64,000 bases of DNA from Calliopum simillimum (taxonomy: Eukaryota; Arthropoda; Insecta; Diptera; Lauxaniidae), in NCBI GenBank assembly GCA_951812925.1, contig OX638368.1:160194492-160258491 (forward strand). Reading direction: 5' to 3'. The position numbers and the translations under genes were made by a program. The notes below the pieces were generated by a model. It made no database searches. It was given only the letters and a program-made list of their open reading frames with translations, and had not been told where the DNA came from. Positions 43,817 through 54,972 of this stretch are shown here, in pieces (positions within the stretch are counted from its first letter, which is position 1; each line of letters opens with the position of its first letter).

Positions 43817-44501
43817 AAATGACAAAAATGTCATTACCCAGTGTGGCACTTTCCTTAGGAATCAAACGAACGTAATTAAGAGTTGGATGCCGAAAACTTG
43901 GCATTTTGTGCCAAGTCGTGATTCAAGTCCTCTAAGAGGGTACAAAATTTTTCCAGTAATTGTAGGTATCATAGACAAAAATGTGAACTTTCGTTTCGGT
44001 GGTGATAACGGAGTGTGCCCATATTTTGTTCAATTGAATAAACGCTCGTTTTACTCTCCAGATTCTTGAGCCGAAACGTTAAAAAAAAAAAAAAACACCA
44101 TGCCAACAGAGTTATTGAATCAAAGTTCATACGAACATTATGTACGGTTAATACAAACTGAGTAGAAACTATGCACATAGGCGCATTTGGACAAGATTGT
44201 GACACTTCCCAAAATGAAATACCGCAAACGGTATTTGTGATAATGCAACCAAATATCAAATAGGAATGTCACACAAGATCTGAGCAAAAACTATGCAAGA
44301 CAAGAGGACATCCTCACATAAAATTATGCCAAATTAAAAAGATGATGGAACGTCTTATGCAAACATGTACTTCAAACCGTTATACCGACAGAGTTATTCG
44401 GTACGGCATTTTTATTCTTTGGCCTGGAAAGTTATCACCCTTACCAGGTTTTTTCTGTTAACTTGGGAAAATCTCATTAAATTTTTTTTTTTTTTTTTTT
44501 T
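43817..44501. other. Spacer with short palindrome
   Basis: AATGACAAAAATGTCATT (43819-43836) is a small palindrome, followed by another CCCAGTGTGGCAC reminiscent of the preceding element end. A poly-T run at 44479-44503 precedes unit E17. No gene is recognised. Confidence 0.4.
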
Positions 44502-44898
44502 TTAATTGCAATTTCTTGCAATTCCAATTGAACTGAACTTTCTAAATATAAGCATGCCAGCTTTCTTTGCCATTTCAATCCGTTCACCGTCACCAGCATG
44601 ATTGTGTTCATCTAAAACGAGTAAAAAATGTTGTTTAAAGGATATAAGTTGTGCTTTAAGAATCAATATATATATATATCAATACCATTTGTAACATATA
44701 AATCATCACCAATTGTTTTAAGACGACTTCGACATCTTTTAAATCGATTATGAATACATTCCCAATATATTTTGTCACTATTACGTCCAAAGCGCTTTAA
44801 ATTAGAACGATAAATGAATTCATTAATGGCCAAAAGTGTTCCGCCCTTTCGGCTGATAATAAATATCTGAGGTCCGCAGTTACGAAGGTGTTGTACCA
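44502..44898 (-). CDS. mod(mdg4): Alternative terminal unit E17, FLYWCH finger split by a 74-bp intron
   Basis: Exons 44898-44686 and 44611-44502. The acceptor AG at 44900-44899 is followed by TG as split-codon bases. The first exon gives SRKGGTLLA, NEFIYRSN, IYWEC, RCRSRLKT and stops short of the His pair; the unspliced frame runs into TA-repeat sequence. A GTATTG donor at 44685 and a TTACTCGTTTTAG acceptor at 44613-44612 remove a phase-1 intron and restore DEHNHAGDGERIEM plus a basic tail ending at TAA 44502. The intron position differs from E10/E11, so it arose independently. Confidence 0.76.
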
Positions 44899-45109
44899 CT
44901 GAAAATCAAAAATTATGTTAATACATTTCATCATAGTTACTTAAATAATAAAAATTATTCGTTAATTTTCAAGGAAAAATGTGTTATTTAATATGTATAA
45001 ACATATGTATATTTGAAAAAGGGATAATAGAAAAAAAGCTTCGTATTCCTACTGAAGGCACTTTTGTTGTAATACAATTAAAAAATTAATGTTTATAATT
45101 AAATGTTCG

Positions 45110-45741
45110 TTATTTTTTCTTTCCGAGCAATGCTTTTTGCAGACGTTTCTTAATTTTTTCGCGAAAATCATTTGCATCTAAGTCAGAATGTAAATCGATG
45201 TCCTGAACATTAACATTAGTCGGATATGGTTCGTTGCTTAAAAAATGCGGTTCGTATATTTCTTCAGGAGCTACTTCCTCATGCTCTTGCAAGGCCATCA
45301 CATCCCCTGAGGCAACGTTACTTTGTTGCTGCTCACTTTCGGATGTAATTTTAGATAAATCTTCATAGTTTTCGCCAGTCTCGAACATTATCGATGTAAC
45401 ACTCTTGTCAGTGGCTTGAATGAAGTGTACGTGCTCTCCATCCAAATGGAATACACGCTTTTGGTTTGACACAACGCGTACTTTGCACTGCTCCTTGTTC
45501 TCTTTGTAGCAGCATTGGAATATTGAAAATTGTCCTTTTCGAAATGAGTAATTGAAATGATGCCCATCATAGATTAGCTTCATCCCACCTTTAGTAGTGG
45601 ATGCGTACACCGTGGGTTGACCTAAGTTATTGGAACAAGCTGACATTATCTTGTCGATCAACTTTTCAGGTGCTTCTTCATCCTTGATTTTTCGAGGGCG
45701 ACCACGTTTAGGCGTTCCCGTTGATGCAATTACCAAGGATT
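45110..45741 (-). CDS. mod(mdg4): Alternative terminal exon E18, AT-hook-like motif plus FLYWCH-like finger
   Basis: The acceptor AG at 45743-45742 (CCTTCATTTTCAG) is followed by AA as split-codon bases and about 210 codons, the longest unit. Residues about 8-18 read TPKRGRPRKIK, an AT-hook core (RGRPRK). The finger follows: TTKGGMKLI, DGHHFNYS, FSIFQC with Phe where other units have Trp, QCKVRVVS, HLDGEHVHF. An acidic, Glu/Gln-rich region and a basic end (IKKRLQKALLGKKK) follow. It would combine minor-groove binding with a FLYWCH-like finger. Confidence 0.8.
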
Positions 45742-45749
45742 CTGAAAAT

Positions 45750-46452
45750 GAAGGAACATATTGTAAAAAAGACTTGTCAATACATTAAGACTGTTTAAAG
45801 TAAAGTAAAACAAGGATAAGATAATTTTATAAAGTATTTATTTCTCTTTTGATCACAATAAAGGCACTAGATGAAGATATATTTTAATTTAATTTTTCAC
45901 ATTTCACATTCACATTTTTTTCGCATTTTATCCGTATCTCAGTGATGTCATACATTCTTTTAAAAATCCCTTAAAATGCTTTGAAAAATCCCTACTATTC
46001 CCTCGAGCACAATATTTTTTCCCTACAATTTTTCCTATACATATTTTTGCTTTATAGAAGTATGTACTTATATTAAAATATTTAGGGTATTGTGCGTTCA
46101 ATGCAATTTAATACCAGGTGGCAATTTTAACTGTCTAAAGAGCATGTTTTTCTTCAAATGGGAATTTTACGTCTCAATAGCTGTCAAAAAAGAAAACAGT
46201 CAAAAACGAATATGGAGACCAAAAACATAAGTTAATTCTGTAAGCATAATCCTTTTAACAACTTGAATTTTTCGCTGTTTTTGGCATTTTGCAGAGGAAA
46301 ATATTTTTAATATATGTATTAATATGCTTTGGATGCTTATAGGCGTTCACAATTAATTTTTTAAAATGGCGCAATGTTGTCACGTGATTTTATGATGCCA
46401 TTTGTGAATACCCTAATTAACAGCATGATACATTGGTGTTTTTATACCCTAC
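45750..46452. other. Spacer, no gene recognised
   Basis: AT-rich; no supported frame or repeat boundary was seen on either strand. Confidence 0.4.
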
Positions 46453-47312
46453 CCCGCGTGAAAAAGAACGGTGGCCACTAATAATACTGATAAACACTAA
46501 TAGTGCATAAGTGTTTTCGCGGTCGAACCACTAATGAACACTTACCGTGGCAAATAAACCACTGATGACCACAAATAGTGGCAATTGAGCCACTGATGAC
46601 CACGGCAATTTTTTTTTTCATCGAGGCAGGTGGTTGAGGCGCATCGATACCATTGGGCCAATTCAATAAAACACTCAATTTCTTATTCTTCACAGTATCC
46701 AAAGTTTCGTCTGCAGGTAAGTCTACCCATCCACCGTAGGCGACATCGATTTCGTTGCTGTAATTCTCGAACTCGCACAAAGTGCAAGATTCCAGATCGA
46801 TTCTGTGAAAAATAAGCACATTCAATCTAACCTCAAAACATTTCGCAAAATCCAAAATTTTAGTCGTAACAACTATCGTTCATGCACAAACCGAATTTAC
46901 CTTTTCTTTTCTATATTGTCGGAAGCCATTTTCACTTTTGGATTCACACGACGGGAAATTGCACGTAAATTAATATGTACTATTATATCCGCACATCGAT
47001 TATTGATCCCACATGTGATCGGACTACCGAAAGATTGCGCATGTGCAGACTTATCACGTCAGCACTTTCGCTGGTACTATATATCTGTCTCTTAATTCCT
47101 TATGAACACAACAAGGACAGACATACTCCCTCAGCAATGGTGCACTGTAGTGGTTTATTAGTGGTAAGTTAGTGGTCATAAGTGGCGTATTAGTGGTTCG
47201 TTAGTGGTCATTAGTGTTAATAGGTGTGCATTAGTGGCGCATTAGTGGTTATCAGTATTCATCAGTGGTGCATTAGTGGTTATTAGTGGCCACCGTTCTT
47301 TTTCACGCGGGA
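46453..47312. mobile_element. TIR element with AGTGGT-type repeats and an internal spliceable ORF
   Basis: CCCGCGTGAAAAAGAACGGTGGCCACTAATA at 46453 pairs with its complement ending at 47312. Inside both ends are many copies of TTAGTGGT/ACCACTAA. Between them lies a minus-strand two-exon frame described separately. About 860 bp, no recognised transposase. Confidence 0.7.
46600..46928 (-). CDS. Intron-containing ORF start inside a TIR element, unknown product
   Basis: ATG at 46928 in an AAAATGG context reads MASDNIEKKR, then a GTAAATTC donor at 46899. A TTATTTTTCACAG acceptor at about 46804 resumes the same frame with IDLESCTLCEFENY, SNEIDVAYGGWVDLP, TVKNKKLSVLLNWPNGI and APQPPASMKKK before running into the AGTGGT repeats. 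C-x2-C is the only recognisable motif. It is either the first two exons of a host gene captured by the element or the remaining 5' end of its own transposase. There is no stop before the repeat arm, so the 3' end is arbitrary. Confidence 0.45.
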
Positions 47313-47408
47313 CACCCAGGGTATATTCACTTTGTCCTTCCGTTTATAATGCATATAATGCATAATCAAATATTTGGTGATTATTTTAATCATGAAATGA
47401 ATGAGCAA

Positions 47409-48234
47409 GGGCTAGTTTACATAGACATTCATAATCAAAATAATCATGAATTTTTTTGCTTCATGATTAAAACTATATTTTTTTCACATTCATGTGATTT
47501 TAGATTACTAGTACTAATTTACTAATTTTTTAATGCTATTTATTTTAATACTTTTTTGTATTATTTTCTCATGCGACAAATTTGTGTCAAACTGTGAGTT
47601 TATTTTATTTGGTTTCTCAAATTTTGTTGGTACTGATTCAAAAATTGCACTTATTTATCCATCTCGTAGATTTCTTCACGAAAACTGTACTATTTTACTC
47701 CCAAAAAGAACACATTGTGAAACATTTTACAACACAACTCTGTTTGATTTCGTGAAGTGGCATCGTTTGCTCATTCATTTAATGATTAAAATAATAACCA
47801 AATATATGATTATTTTGATTATGAATGTCTATGTAAACTAGCCCAAAACGATGCCACTTCACAAAATCAAACAGAGTTGTGTTGTAAAATATTTCACAAA
47901 AACAGAGTTGTGTTGTAAAATGTTTCACAATTTGTTCCTTTTGGGAGTAAAATAATACAATTTCGAGAAGAAATCCATGAGATGGATGAAATAAGTGGTT
48001 AATAGCAATCTTTGAATCCAACAAAATTTGAGACCAAACAAAACTAACAATTTGACACAAATTTGTCGCATGAAAAAATAATACAAAAAAGTATTAAAAT
48101 AAATAGAATTAAAAAAGTAGTAAAATAGTACTAATAATTTAAAATCTCATGAATGTGAACAAAATATAGTTTTAATCATGAAGCGAAAAAATTCATGATT
48201 ATTTTGATTATGAATGTCTATGTAAACTAGCCCT
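47409..48234. mobile_element. Palindromic MITE, one and a half copies
   Basis: GGGCTAGTTTACATAGACATTCATAATCAAAATAATCATG at 47409 recurs in reverse ending at 47844 and again ending at 48234. The segment 47844-48234 is an inverted copy of the first arm, giving three arms of one family. The ORFs inside (47533-47841 and its reverse) are mirror copies and not genes. Confidence 0.65.
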
Positions 48235-48613
48235 AAGGATTCATGGCAAGTATATATATTCTTGATCAGCGTCACCTCCTGAGTCGATAAGGCCATGTTC
48301 GTCTGGCTGTGGAAATATTTTTTTCACGGGAAAACTAAGCCAGAAATTCAATGAAATTTGGTACGCTGCCTCCCTCGTAAAAGTTAGCTCGTGGGATTGA
48401 AAATTATCGAAATCGGTCAACGTACTCGTCTATCGCCCATACAAATAAAACATTTTGGTATTTTGGTGGCGGTGACACCGCCCACTTTTCAGTGAACATT
48501 GTTTATCCCAGTGTTCTTTATATATGTACCAAATTTCCATCCATCTTCGTTAAACAGTTTCTGAGATATAGTAAATAAATTTTTTGGGGACCGTTGTACT
48601 GCCCACTTTTACA
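48235..48613. repeat. Common dispersed fly repeat with GCCCAC blocks
   Basis: Phrases such as GAAATTTGGTA, CACCGCCCACTTTT and TATATATGTACCAAATTTCC also occur at 23640-23890 and 52890-52950. Non-coding. The copy is interrupted at the TTAA where the next element inserted. Confidence 0.5.
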
Positions 48614-49399
48614 TTAACCCTCTAATTCCCAAATTTTTTTTTAGCTAAAAAAAATTACAGGAGGTAGTTTTGGATTGTAGAAACAATGTTTGTTCAAGAA
48701 AAAATTTTTTGGATGAGTTGGAATCGTGGTAGGGGGTGTAGAAGGTAGCATGCCTAGAGGCCGCCTTGGGAAAGTAAGCCAAAAATATATAAAATGATTT
48801 ATACGGAATCTTTGTATTTTTGTTCATAAATCGAATATAAAAACTAAGTAAACGTAAGTAACGATTAACCACTTCAGCTGATTAAATGCAATAACTATTT
48901 TTGAGCATCGGTAAATAAAAATATACCCGTGTATACGTTATAATCAAAATGTTGTTTTTTGTCACGAAATCAAAAATATCTTTCCAATTGACGGGGGGTA
49001 CTATGTATGTATGAACTTGCGAAGCTAGGGAGTCGATGGGAGCCACCACCCCAAGTGGCACGCTCAAGGAGGTAGGAACTTTCTGGGCGACCGCAAAATG
49101 AGTTTTTGATTCATAGATATTGTATTTTTTTTTTTTGGTCACACGAAGTTCACTCCGGGAGGCAAATATATTCATTAGGCCACTTGTACATTACTTTTTC
49201 TGCATTCATATTGTGCTTCAGATGTTCAATCAGGATATTGGCACTCCGTCTATCAGTCAGAGCTAAAAATTTACGCGCAAAAACTACGGTTTTGCATCGA
49301 CTTTTTCAGGCACTATGCAAGACCTCTAGGACCGGTAGCTTATGTCATATCCATATTCTTAAATGAACACAGTGATTGTGAGACCTGAACCCTTAGTTA

Positions 49400-49600
49400 A
49401 GGTGATTTGAACTCTTTATATCAGTTTTCTGTCTTACTGGTTCGTCTGTATAAGACATGGGACTATCCCCAGGGATTCCATTTGCAGCCTTTGCCGTGAA
49501 GACGACATTCTTTCATAACAGAAGAGTTTACTTACGAGAGAAGTTTCTATCTCCTAAAGGTCTACCAAAGTTTAACCTAGAAGAATAAGAAACTAATTGT
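49400..49600 (+). pseudogene. Possible non-LTR retrotransposon C-terminal scrap
   Basis: A short reading, CIRHGTIPRDSICSLCREDD, has the Cys spacing of the tail of R1/jockey ORF2 proteins. Surrounding frames are broken; this is a weak call. Confidence 0.25.
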
Positions 49601-50559
49601 GATCAAAGAGCATGGACTTGGTAGTGCTTCTACCGTTAATTCATCGATCAATCTAAGTAATTGGGGAAATAGGTGACTGAAATATTTCGAAATCTTCTAA
49701 AAAAATTTGTATCGCCTGATTTGCCCGAACCATTTGACGTTTATTCTCATCAATAACATTTAAACATGGAATCCTAATATATTTTCTTGCAGTTCGATCG
49801 AAACGCGAAACTATAGAATGAATTTCTTTTTGATCAAAGAAAGGTTTCATTCTAACATACGTAGGTGTCCGTCGTATGGCCTTGTTATATGTTCACATAG
49901 TTATTGATAAATCTGCCCGATCAACGGAGCTACAAATTTCTGTTAAAAAATTTTTATTTTGTTTTACATTAGTCTTTCATATCTAAGAGTGCTAGGAAAA
50001 TGGGGATATCCGTGATCGAGAATGCACTCCATCTAGATCTCCAGGTATACCTAGATGGTATACGAAAATTCCTCCAAATCAAACATTTTGAGTACCATAG
50101 TGGAATTTGGTATTATATACCGCTAAAGATACGACTTATGATTCGTGGCATACAAGGTTTTAGTGAAAATTGGTAAAAAATCCAAATATCACGAATAAAA
50201 CATATAGTGACCGTTACAACTTTTTTATGGTTTGTTTCCCAAGACGGCAGGAGTGAGGGGAAAGCTAAAAAGTTATTTTGTCGAATTAATTATTTTCCTT
50301 ATAGGACACATACACCCACGGTCAAAAAAAGCCGACAAGGATTTTTTGCTAAAATAGTTGGTTCTTCGCCCTTTTTTAAGATTGTTAGTATGTAGTATGA
50401 CTAACGAGTAAAAATTGTTGTCAAATAATGCATTTACTTCATATCTGTTGGCGTCAAAACAACGATATTTAAAAAAAAGGGTTTTGACCGAAAACCGAAA
50501 AATTGATATAACTGCCTAAAAGCAGCAAAATTTAAGGAATGTGGATATATCGCGTAAAA

Positions 50560-51460
50560 TTTGATATGGTAAGTCTTGCGAATGACAATTTTGAAAAGTT
50601 TTTTGGAAACAGAGTTTATTGCGTTGCACTGGAAGTGGCCGTCCAAGAAAAACATCTGAGAGGGAAGACAGAGGTGTAGTAAAAATAGCACTGCGCGATC
50701 GGCTTAAAACTGGTTTCAAAATTGCTGCGGAGGTAAAGGATAACCAAAATATAAAATAAGCACCTCAGCTGTATAGCGCCGCTTTAGAGAAAATAACTTT
50801 TTTGACCGCAGTCCTGCGAAAAAACCGATTTTCACACACAAAATATGGTCTTTCTCATTAAACTGGTGTAAAGAAAAAAAGAATTTGGTGTATAACGATT
50901 GGGCTGAAGTCATATTCTATGATGGGAGCAAAACAAATCTCATCAGTTCCAAATTGGGATGCACGGTACGCCGCAAAAAAAATGAAAAATATAGCTTTCA
51001 ATGTATACAAAGCACTCCATATGTGGTGGTCTAGGGGGCAATAACAAGCCAATGGGTTGGAGAGATTCCTCTCCTGGAAGGTTATATTAACTCCGAAGTT
51101 TATATTGACATCATTAAAATCGGCGTTATACACAGCATCGACCGACTAATCGAGCACTTAGCAAAAGTCATATTTCAAGATGATTCTGCACCTTGTCATC
51201 GTTGGAAATTGCCTTATGTCTCACTCAGCAGTATGTTTGGCTTTATTTTTTCGATAAATTTACAATAACGGGCTATTTTTGCATTGGCAAATAAATATAA
51301 TGACCTTTTGGCAATTAAGTTAAGCAAATGGCCGGGCAAAAGCCCCAACCTCAATTCGATCGAGAATGTTTAGGCCATTTTAAAACGAAAAGTGTGCCAG
51401 AAAAACCCAAATATAATTAATAATATTAAACTTAATAATGTTAATCTTAATAATATTTAA
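50560..51460 (+). pseudogene. Tc1-like transposase relic
   Basis: Plus-strand pieces in order: GSGRPRKTSEREDRGVVKIA then LRDRLKTGFKIAAEV (the Tc1 GRPR hook and second helix-turn-helix), then NDWAEVIFYDGSKTNLISS (first catalytic Asp; the D-E-S box has Gly for Glu), RRKKNEKY and CIQSTPYVVV, then VYIDIIK/IDRLI and FQDDSAPCHR (second Asp), then SPNLNSIENV (the PDLNPIE box, with Glu). Several stops and shifts. It is inactive. Confidence 0.75.
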
Positions 51461-51545
51461 CTTAGGGTAGTTAAATTCGGATAAATATTGATTTACACAA
51501 CAATTTTAAAATATCTTACAAAATTAAAATCGGCTTTTTTTTTGC

Positions 51546-51860
51546 AGTGGCGGATCCAAGGGGGGGCGATGGGGGCGATCGGCCCCCCTCTAAAACCAAG
51601 TGATAACATTTTTTTTTAAATTATATGTAAAGATATTAAAAACATTCTGTTATTCAGTCTCTGACTACCACTCGTAGCGAACGGACGTGTTTTTTCTCAG
51701 TTGCCCTATGTATATACCAAGTTGAACCTTTCTCTCTCGCTTTTCTTTTTCGTTGTTCGTATGCTGTTGAAACCATACAGCTATGGCTTCGCGAAAAAGA
51801 GCTGGCAAGCTTAAAGAAGGCGCTGAAAGTTATCGCTAGCACTTCGCAAGTGCAAACAAC
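51546..51860 (+). mobile_element. hAT-like transposon 5' end
   Basis: CAGTGGCGGATCCAAGGGGGG at 51546 matches the CAGNGGCGGATCCAG type end of many hAT elements. About 240 bases on, ATG at 51783 reads MASRKRAGKLKEGAE before a stop, like the basic N-terminus of such transposases. The rest is missing. Confidence 0.5.
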
Positions 51861-52189
51861 TCTAAAAAAGATCAAACCGGTTTAGTGAATTAAACAAAAT
51901 TCGCGATGCTGAAATGTACGATGCCGCTGCTGTTTTTACGGCTTTTAGGGTATACACTCTCTCATATTCAAAAAAAGGCGCTTTTGACAAAAATTTAAAA
52001 ATATCGGAACTCTCAGGCTGAAATTCGCAAGGAAACCACAAACTAATTTTGACGTTCTTGGTCTGGAAAAATTCGCCGTTTATCACGCTTTGACGCAATG
52101 TAGTACACATAGAAAAGTTTTCAGTTTTGGATGCAAAATACACTGTGAAACAGTGAAAGCGTTTTATGAGATATTCGAACCAAATTCGA

Positions 52190-52545
52190 CTCAGACACTA
52201 AATATTATAAATAAAAGCTCTCAACAAAAAGTGGGTGAAATCGGACAAGGGGGCGTGGCACCTTCCATATAAGCAAAAGTTTTAAAATGCTATACTGAAA
52301 CAGTTTTTTGAAATAATCCAACCAAACTTCACTCAAATACTAAAGACTATAAATGCACGCTCTAAGCTAAAACCAGACGAACTCGGACAAGAGGGCGTGG
52401 CACCTCCTATATAAGCAAAAGCTTCAAAACGCTATACTGAAAACGTTTTTCACTCAGACACTAAAAACTATAAATCCAAGCTCTGGACAAAAACTGGGTA
52501 AACTCGGACAAGAGAGCGTAGCACCTCCCATATGAGCAAAATTTT
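52190..52545 (+). repeat. Tandem repeat, three units of about 110-130 bp
   Basis: Units share CACTAAA..ATA.TAAA..CTC, then AACTCGGACAAGAGGGCGTGGCACCTCC, CATAT(A)AGCAAAA and AATGCTATACTGAAA. The copies start near 52190, 52335 and 52455. Confidence 0.6.
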
Positions 52546-52885
52546 AAAAATACTGCAGTGTAGGGTATTTAATGTTTGGCCAGGCCAAATTTTACACCCT
52601 TACTAGTTTTAATTCTTATGGTGCTTAAGAACTATTTTTTAAAAATTTTTGTTTATAGCGCAATATGCAAAATAATTAATTTATCACTTTTTTACGAAAT
52701 TCCAACTTTGGCTTACAAACACAGCTTTTGTACGTTGTGCAGCTTTACGCAAATGCATTTATTTAGAAGTATGGCAATTTCTCTTTTAGTGTGCAAAAAA
52801 TCCGTTTCAAAACACATCAAATACGATTTATGCAATTTTTTTAAATAAGGCTGTCTACAGGCCTCCTTGGGAACTAGAGGGTTAA

Positions 52886-53601
52886 ACATTGTTTTTTCAT
52901 CTGCTGTTTACTGGTACACCTATATATGTACTAAATTTCATACATATATTTGCGATTAATAGTTTCATAGGTAAAATGAATTAATTTTTTCCAGAGTTTG
53001 AATCTTTATAAAAAACTTTTTGGGAAAATCTTTAAGATTTGGTCTTTTTTGGGGGAAAAAATTGTTGTTTTGGGGAAGGTACGAAATTTTTATCTGAGAA
53101 ACCTTGACGTGGTCTTGCTTCACACTCCGAAAGGAAAAAGAACTACATATGTGATAAAATTTCTATCTTTGACCTGGCCTAAAATAAGATACTCTTTTCG
53201 TAGCATTTTGAATTCATTCCGAATTCACTAAGTATTTGCTCTGAAGCTTGCATCCACTATTCTTAGTATCTATGTGAACGATTTTTGCATTATCTCATAT
53301 AACTTTTTCAGTATATCATTTTGAAGATTTTTGATGCATGAGAAGCTGTCCATTAACATCGTGACGCTTAAAATCACTAAAAATGACCCACTCCCCACTA
53401 TGTACCAGAACGTGACGCCGAGCCAAACCCTACTCTAACGTCAGGTGATGGTATCCGAAACTACCCCCTAATTTTTATTTATTATTTATTTATTAATAAT
53501 TTACATAATAATGAATTATTATATAATTGCATATAGGCAGCTCTAACAACAAAGGCTTTCGGCTCGCTTTATAAAACAAAAAGATTCAAAAATACATTGT
53601 A
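52886..53601. other. Dispersed repeat continuation and spacer
   Basis: It continues the repeat interrupted by the TTAA element, then AT-rich sequence including a (TTTA)n stretch at about 53470. No gene is recognised. Confidence 0.4.
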
Positions 53602-54520
53602 TTGGGTGTTGGAATTAGTTTTAAAGGTTTTCTAAGAGATGGCGTAACTATCAATAGATCGCACTGGCACACCTGTGACTATATTAATTTCAAAGCACAT
53701 TGTCTAAGCTTCATTTTTCAGTATGTGTCATTCCACTGAAGTGTAAACAACATATATTTTTTTCTCTGTGAACATGTCGACTTTCGTTCCAACAAAACGC
53801 AATTTGCGGGAAGGTTTACTTTTGTGCTTCCATTTGAAGAAAAAAGAGGTTGAAGCACAACGATGAAGCACTGGCGATGAAAAGTGGATCCATTACGATA
53901 ATCCTAAGCGAAAAAAATCGTGGAGGCCATGCATCAACATCGACGGCCAAGCCGAATATTCATGGCGCCAAGCTTATGCTGTGTATTTGGTGGGTTCAGA
54001 AGGGTGTCGTGTACTATGAGCTGCTAAAACCTAACGAAACCATCACTGGGGAACGCTACCAACAACAATTGATACAATTGAGCCGAACATTAAAGGTTAA
54101 ACGGCCGGAATATGCCAAAAGACACGACAAAGTGGTTTCTCAACATGACAACGCACGGCCACATGTTGCAAGAACCGTCAAGGAAACGTTTGAGGCGCTG
54201 AATTGGGATGTGCTACCCCACCCGCCTTATAGCCCAGATATAGCCCCTTCCGACTACCACCTATTCAGATCGATGACGCATGGCTTGGCTGAGCAGCGCT
54301 TCACTTCTTACGAGGATACCAAAAAATGGGTCGATTCGTGGATTGCCTCAAAAGACGAGTCGTTCTTCCGGCGCGGAATCCATATGCTGCCAGAAAGATG
54401 GGAAAATGTTGTAGCTAACGATGGACAATACTTTGAATAATATACATTGTACCGTTGTTTCTAAATAAATGCTCAAAAACCGAAAAAAAAAAAACCTTTA
54501 AAATTAATTCCAACACCCAA
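53602..54520 (+). mobile_element. Internally deleted mariner transposon with intact TIRs
   Basis: The terminal inverted repeats TTGGGTGTTGGAATTA at 53602 and its complement at the right end (to 54520) match over about 30 bases with one mismatch, flanked by TA on both sides (53600-53601, 54521-54522), the mariner target duplication. At 919 bp it is shorter than the usual roughly 1.3 kb, and coding positions are missing from the N-terminal half. Both ends remain usable in trans. Confidence 0.88.
53850..54440 (+). pseudogene. Mariner transposase, N-terminally deleted
   Basis: After a short N-terminal scrap (MSTFVPTKRNLREGLLLCFH at 53774) a deletion joins to KHNDEALAMK and then IHGAKLMLCIWW (the mariner first-Asp segment lies about here but the Asp is replaced by the junction), ELLKPNETITGERYQQQL, VSQHDNARPHVA (second Asp), LPHPPYSPDIAPSDYHLF (the DD34D third Asp box) and the tail LPERWENVVANDGQYFE. 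The DNA-binding domain is lost, so no active enzyme. Family: mariner, DD34D. Confidence 0.85.
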
Positions 54521-54539
54521 TATTTGTAATATAATATAA

Positions 54540-54972
54540 AAAATTATTAAAGTAACAGTTTAGGAATATTTATGTCTATAGTAGTTTGATAATTTGAGTT
54601 TGTGAGATATAATCGTAAATCAAAGATATGCTTTCTATATTAATAGTTTTTAGGAAATGACTGGGGGTATTGTTTTTAAAAATATTTAGTCGTAAGCTAC
54701 TGAAATGTGGGCATAAGTCCAGGAGATGTATTATTGTTACATGTGGTGAGTCACAGCATGGGCAGTTAGGGGGACCGGGAGTGGCGGATAACAAATGGCT
54801 ATGTGTGATTATTGTGTGACCCAAACGTAAGCGACAAAACGGTTTAATCTTGAAGTAGGGAACTGATGATGGGTACACCACTTTAATTCCATCACTGTTG
54901 TAAACAGAATAATGATGTTGGTAATTACGCCATTCTTCCAATTTGGTTAAATAACACTGTGCTAGTCGGAAA
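54540..54972 (-). pseudogene. Retroelement ORF2 C-terminal segment (left of a TIR insertion)
   Basis: The minus-strand frame 54576-54941 reads FCRLRLGHTIITHSHLLS, then CPCCDSPHVTIIHLLDLCP, the Cys-rich H-x-LLxCP segment that follows RNase H in jockey/I-type ORF2 proteins. Together with 56213-56950 it formed one element before the TIR insertion at 54973. Confidence 0.7.

Larger units (their letters stand above)
48618..52881. mobile_element. piggyBac-like 4.3-kb composite element with TTAA target site
   Basis: The ends CCCTCTAATTCCCAA (48618) and its complement TTGGGAACTAGAGGG (to 52881) are flanked by TTAA on both sides (48614-48617, 52882-52885); the dispersed repeat continues across the gap. 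CCC-ends plus TTAA are hallmarks of piggyBac elements. No piggyBac transposase is recognisable; the inside contains a Tc1 relic, a hAT-like end and tandem repeats, that is, later insertions. Confidence 0.65.

Noticed and set aside
42464..43875. Several plus-strand frames of 88-139 codons
   Set aside because: They lie in the tandem TIR elements, repeat the same peptides in both copies, and consist of translations of short inverted motifs.
47533..48060. Frames of 102 and 93 codons on opposite strands
   Set aside because: Mirror translations of the inverted arms of one MITE family.
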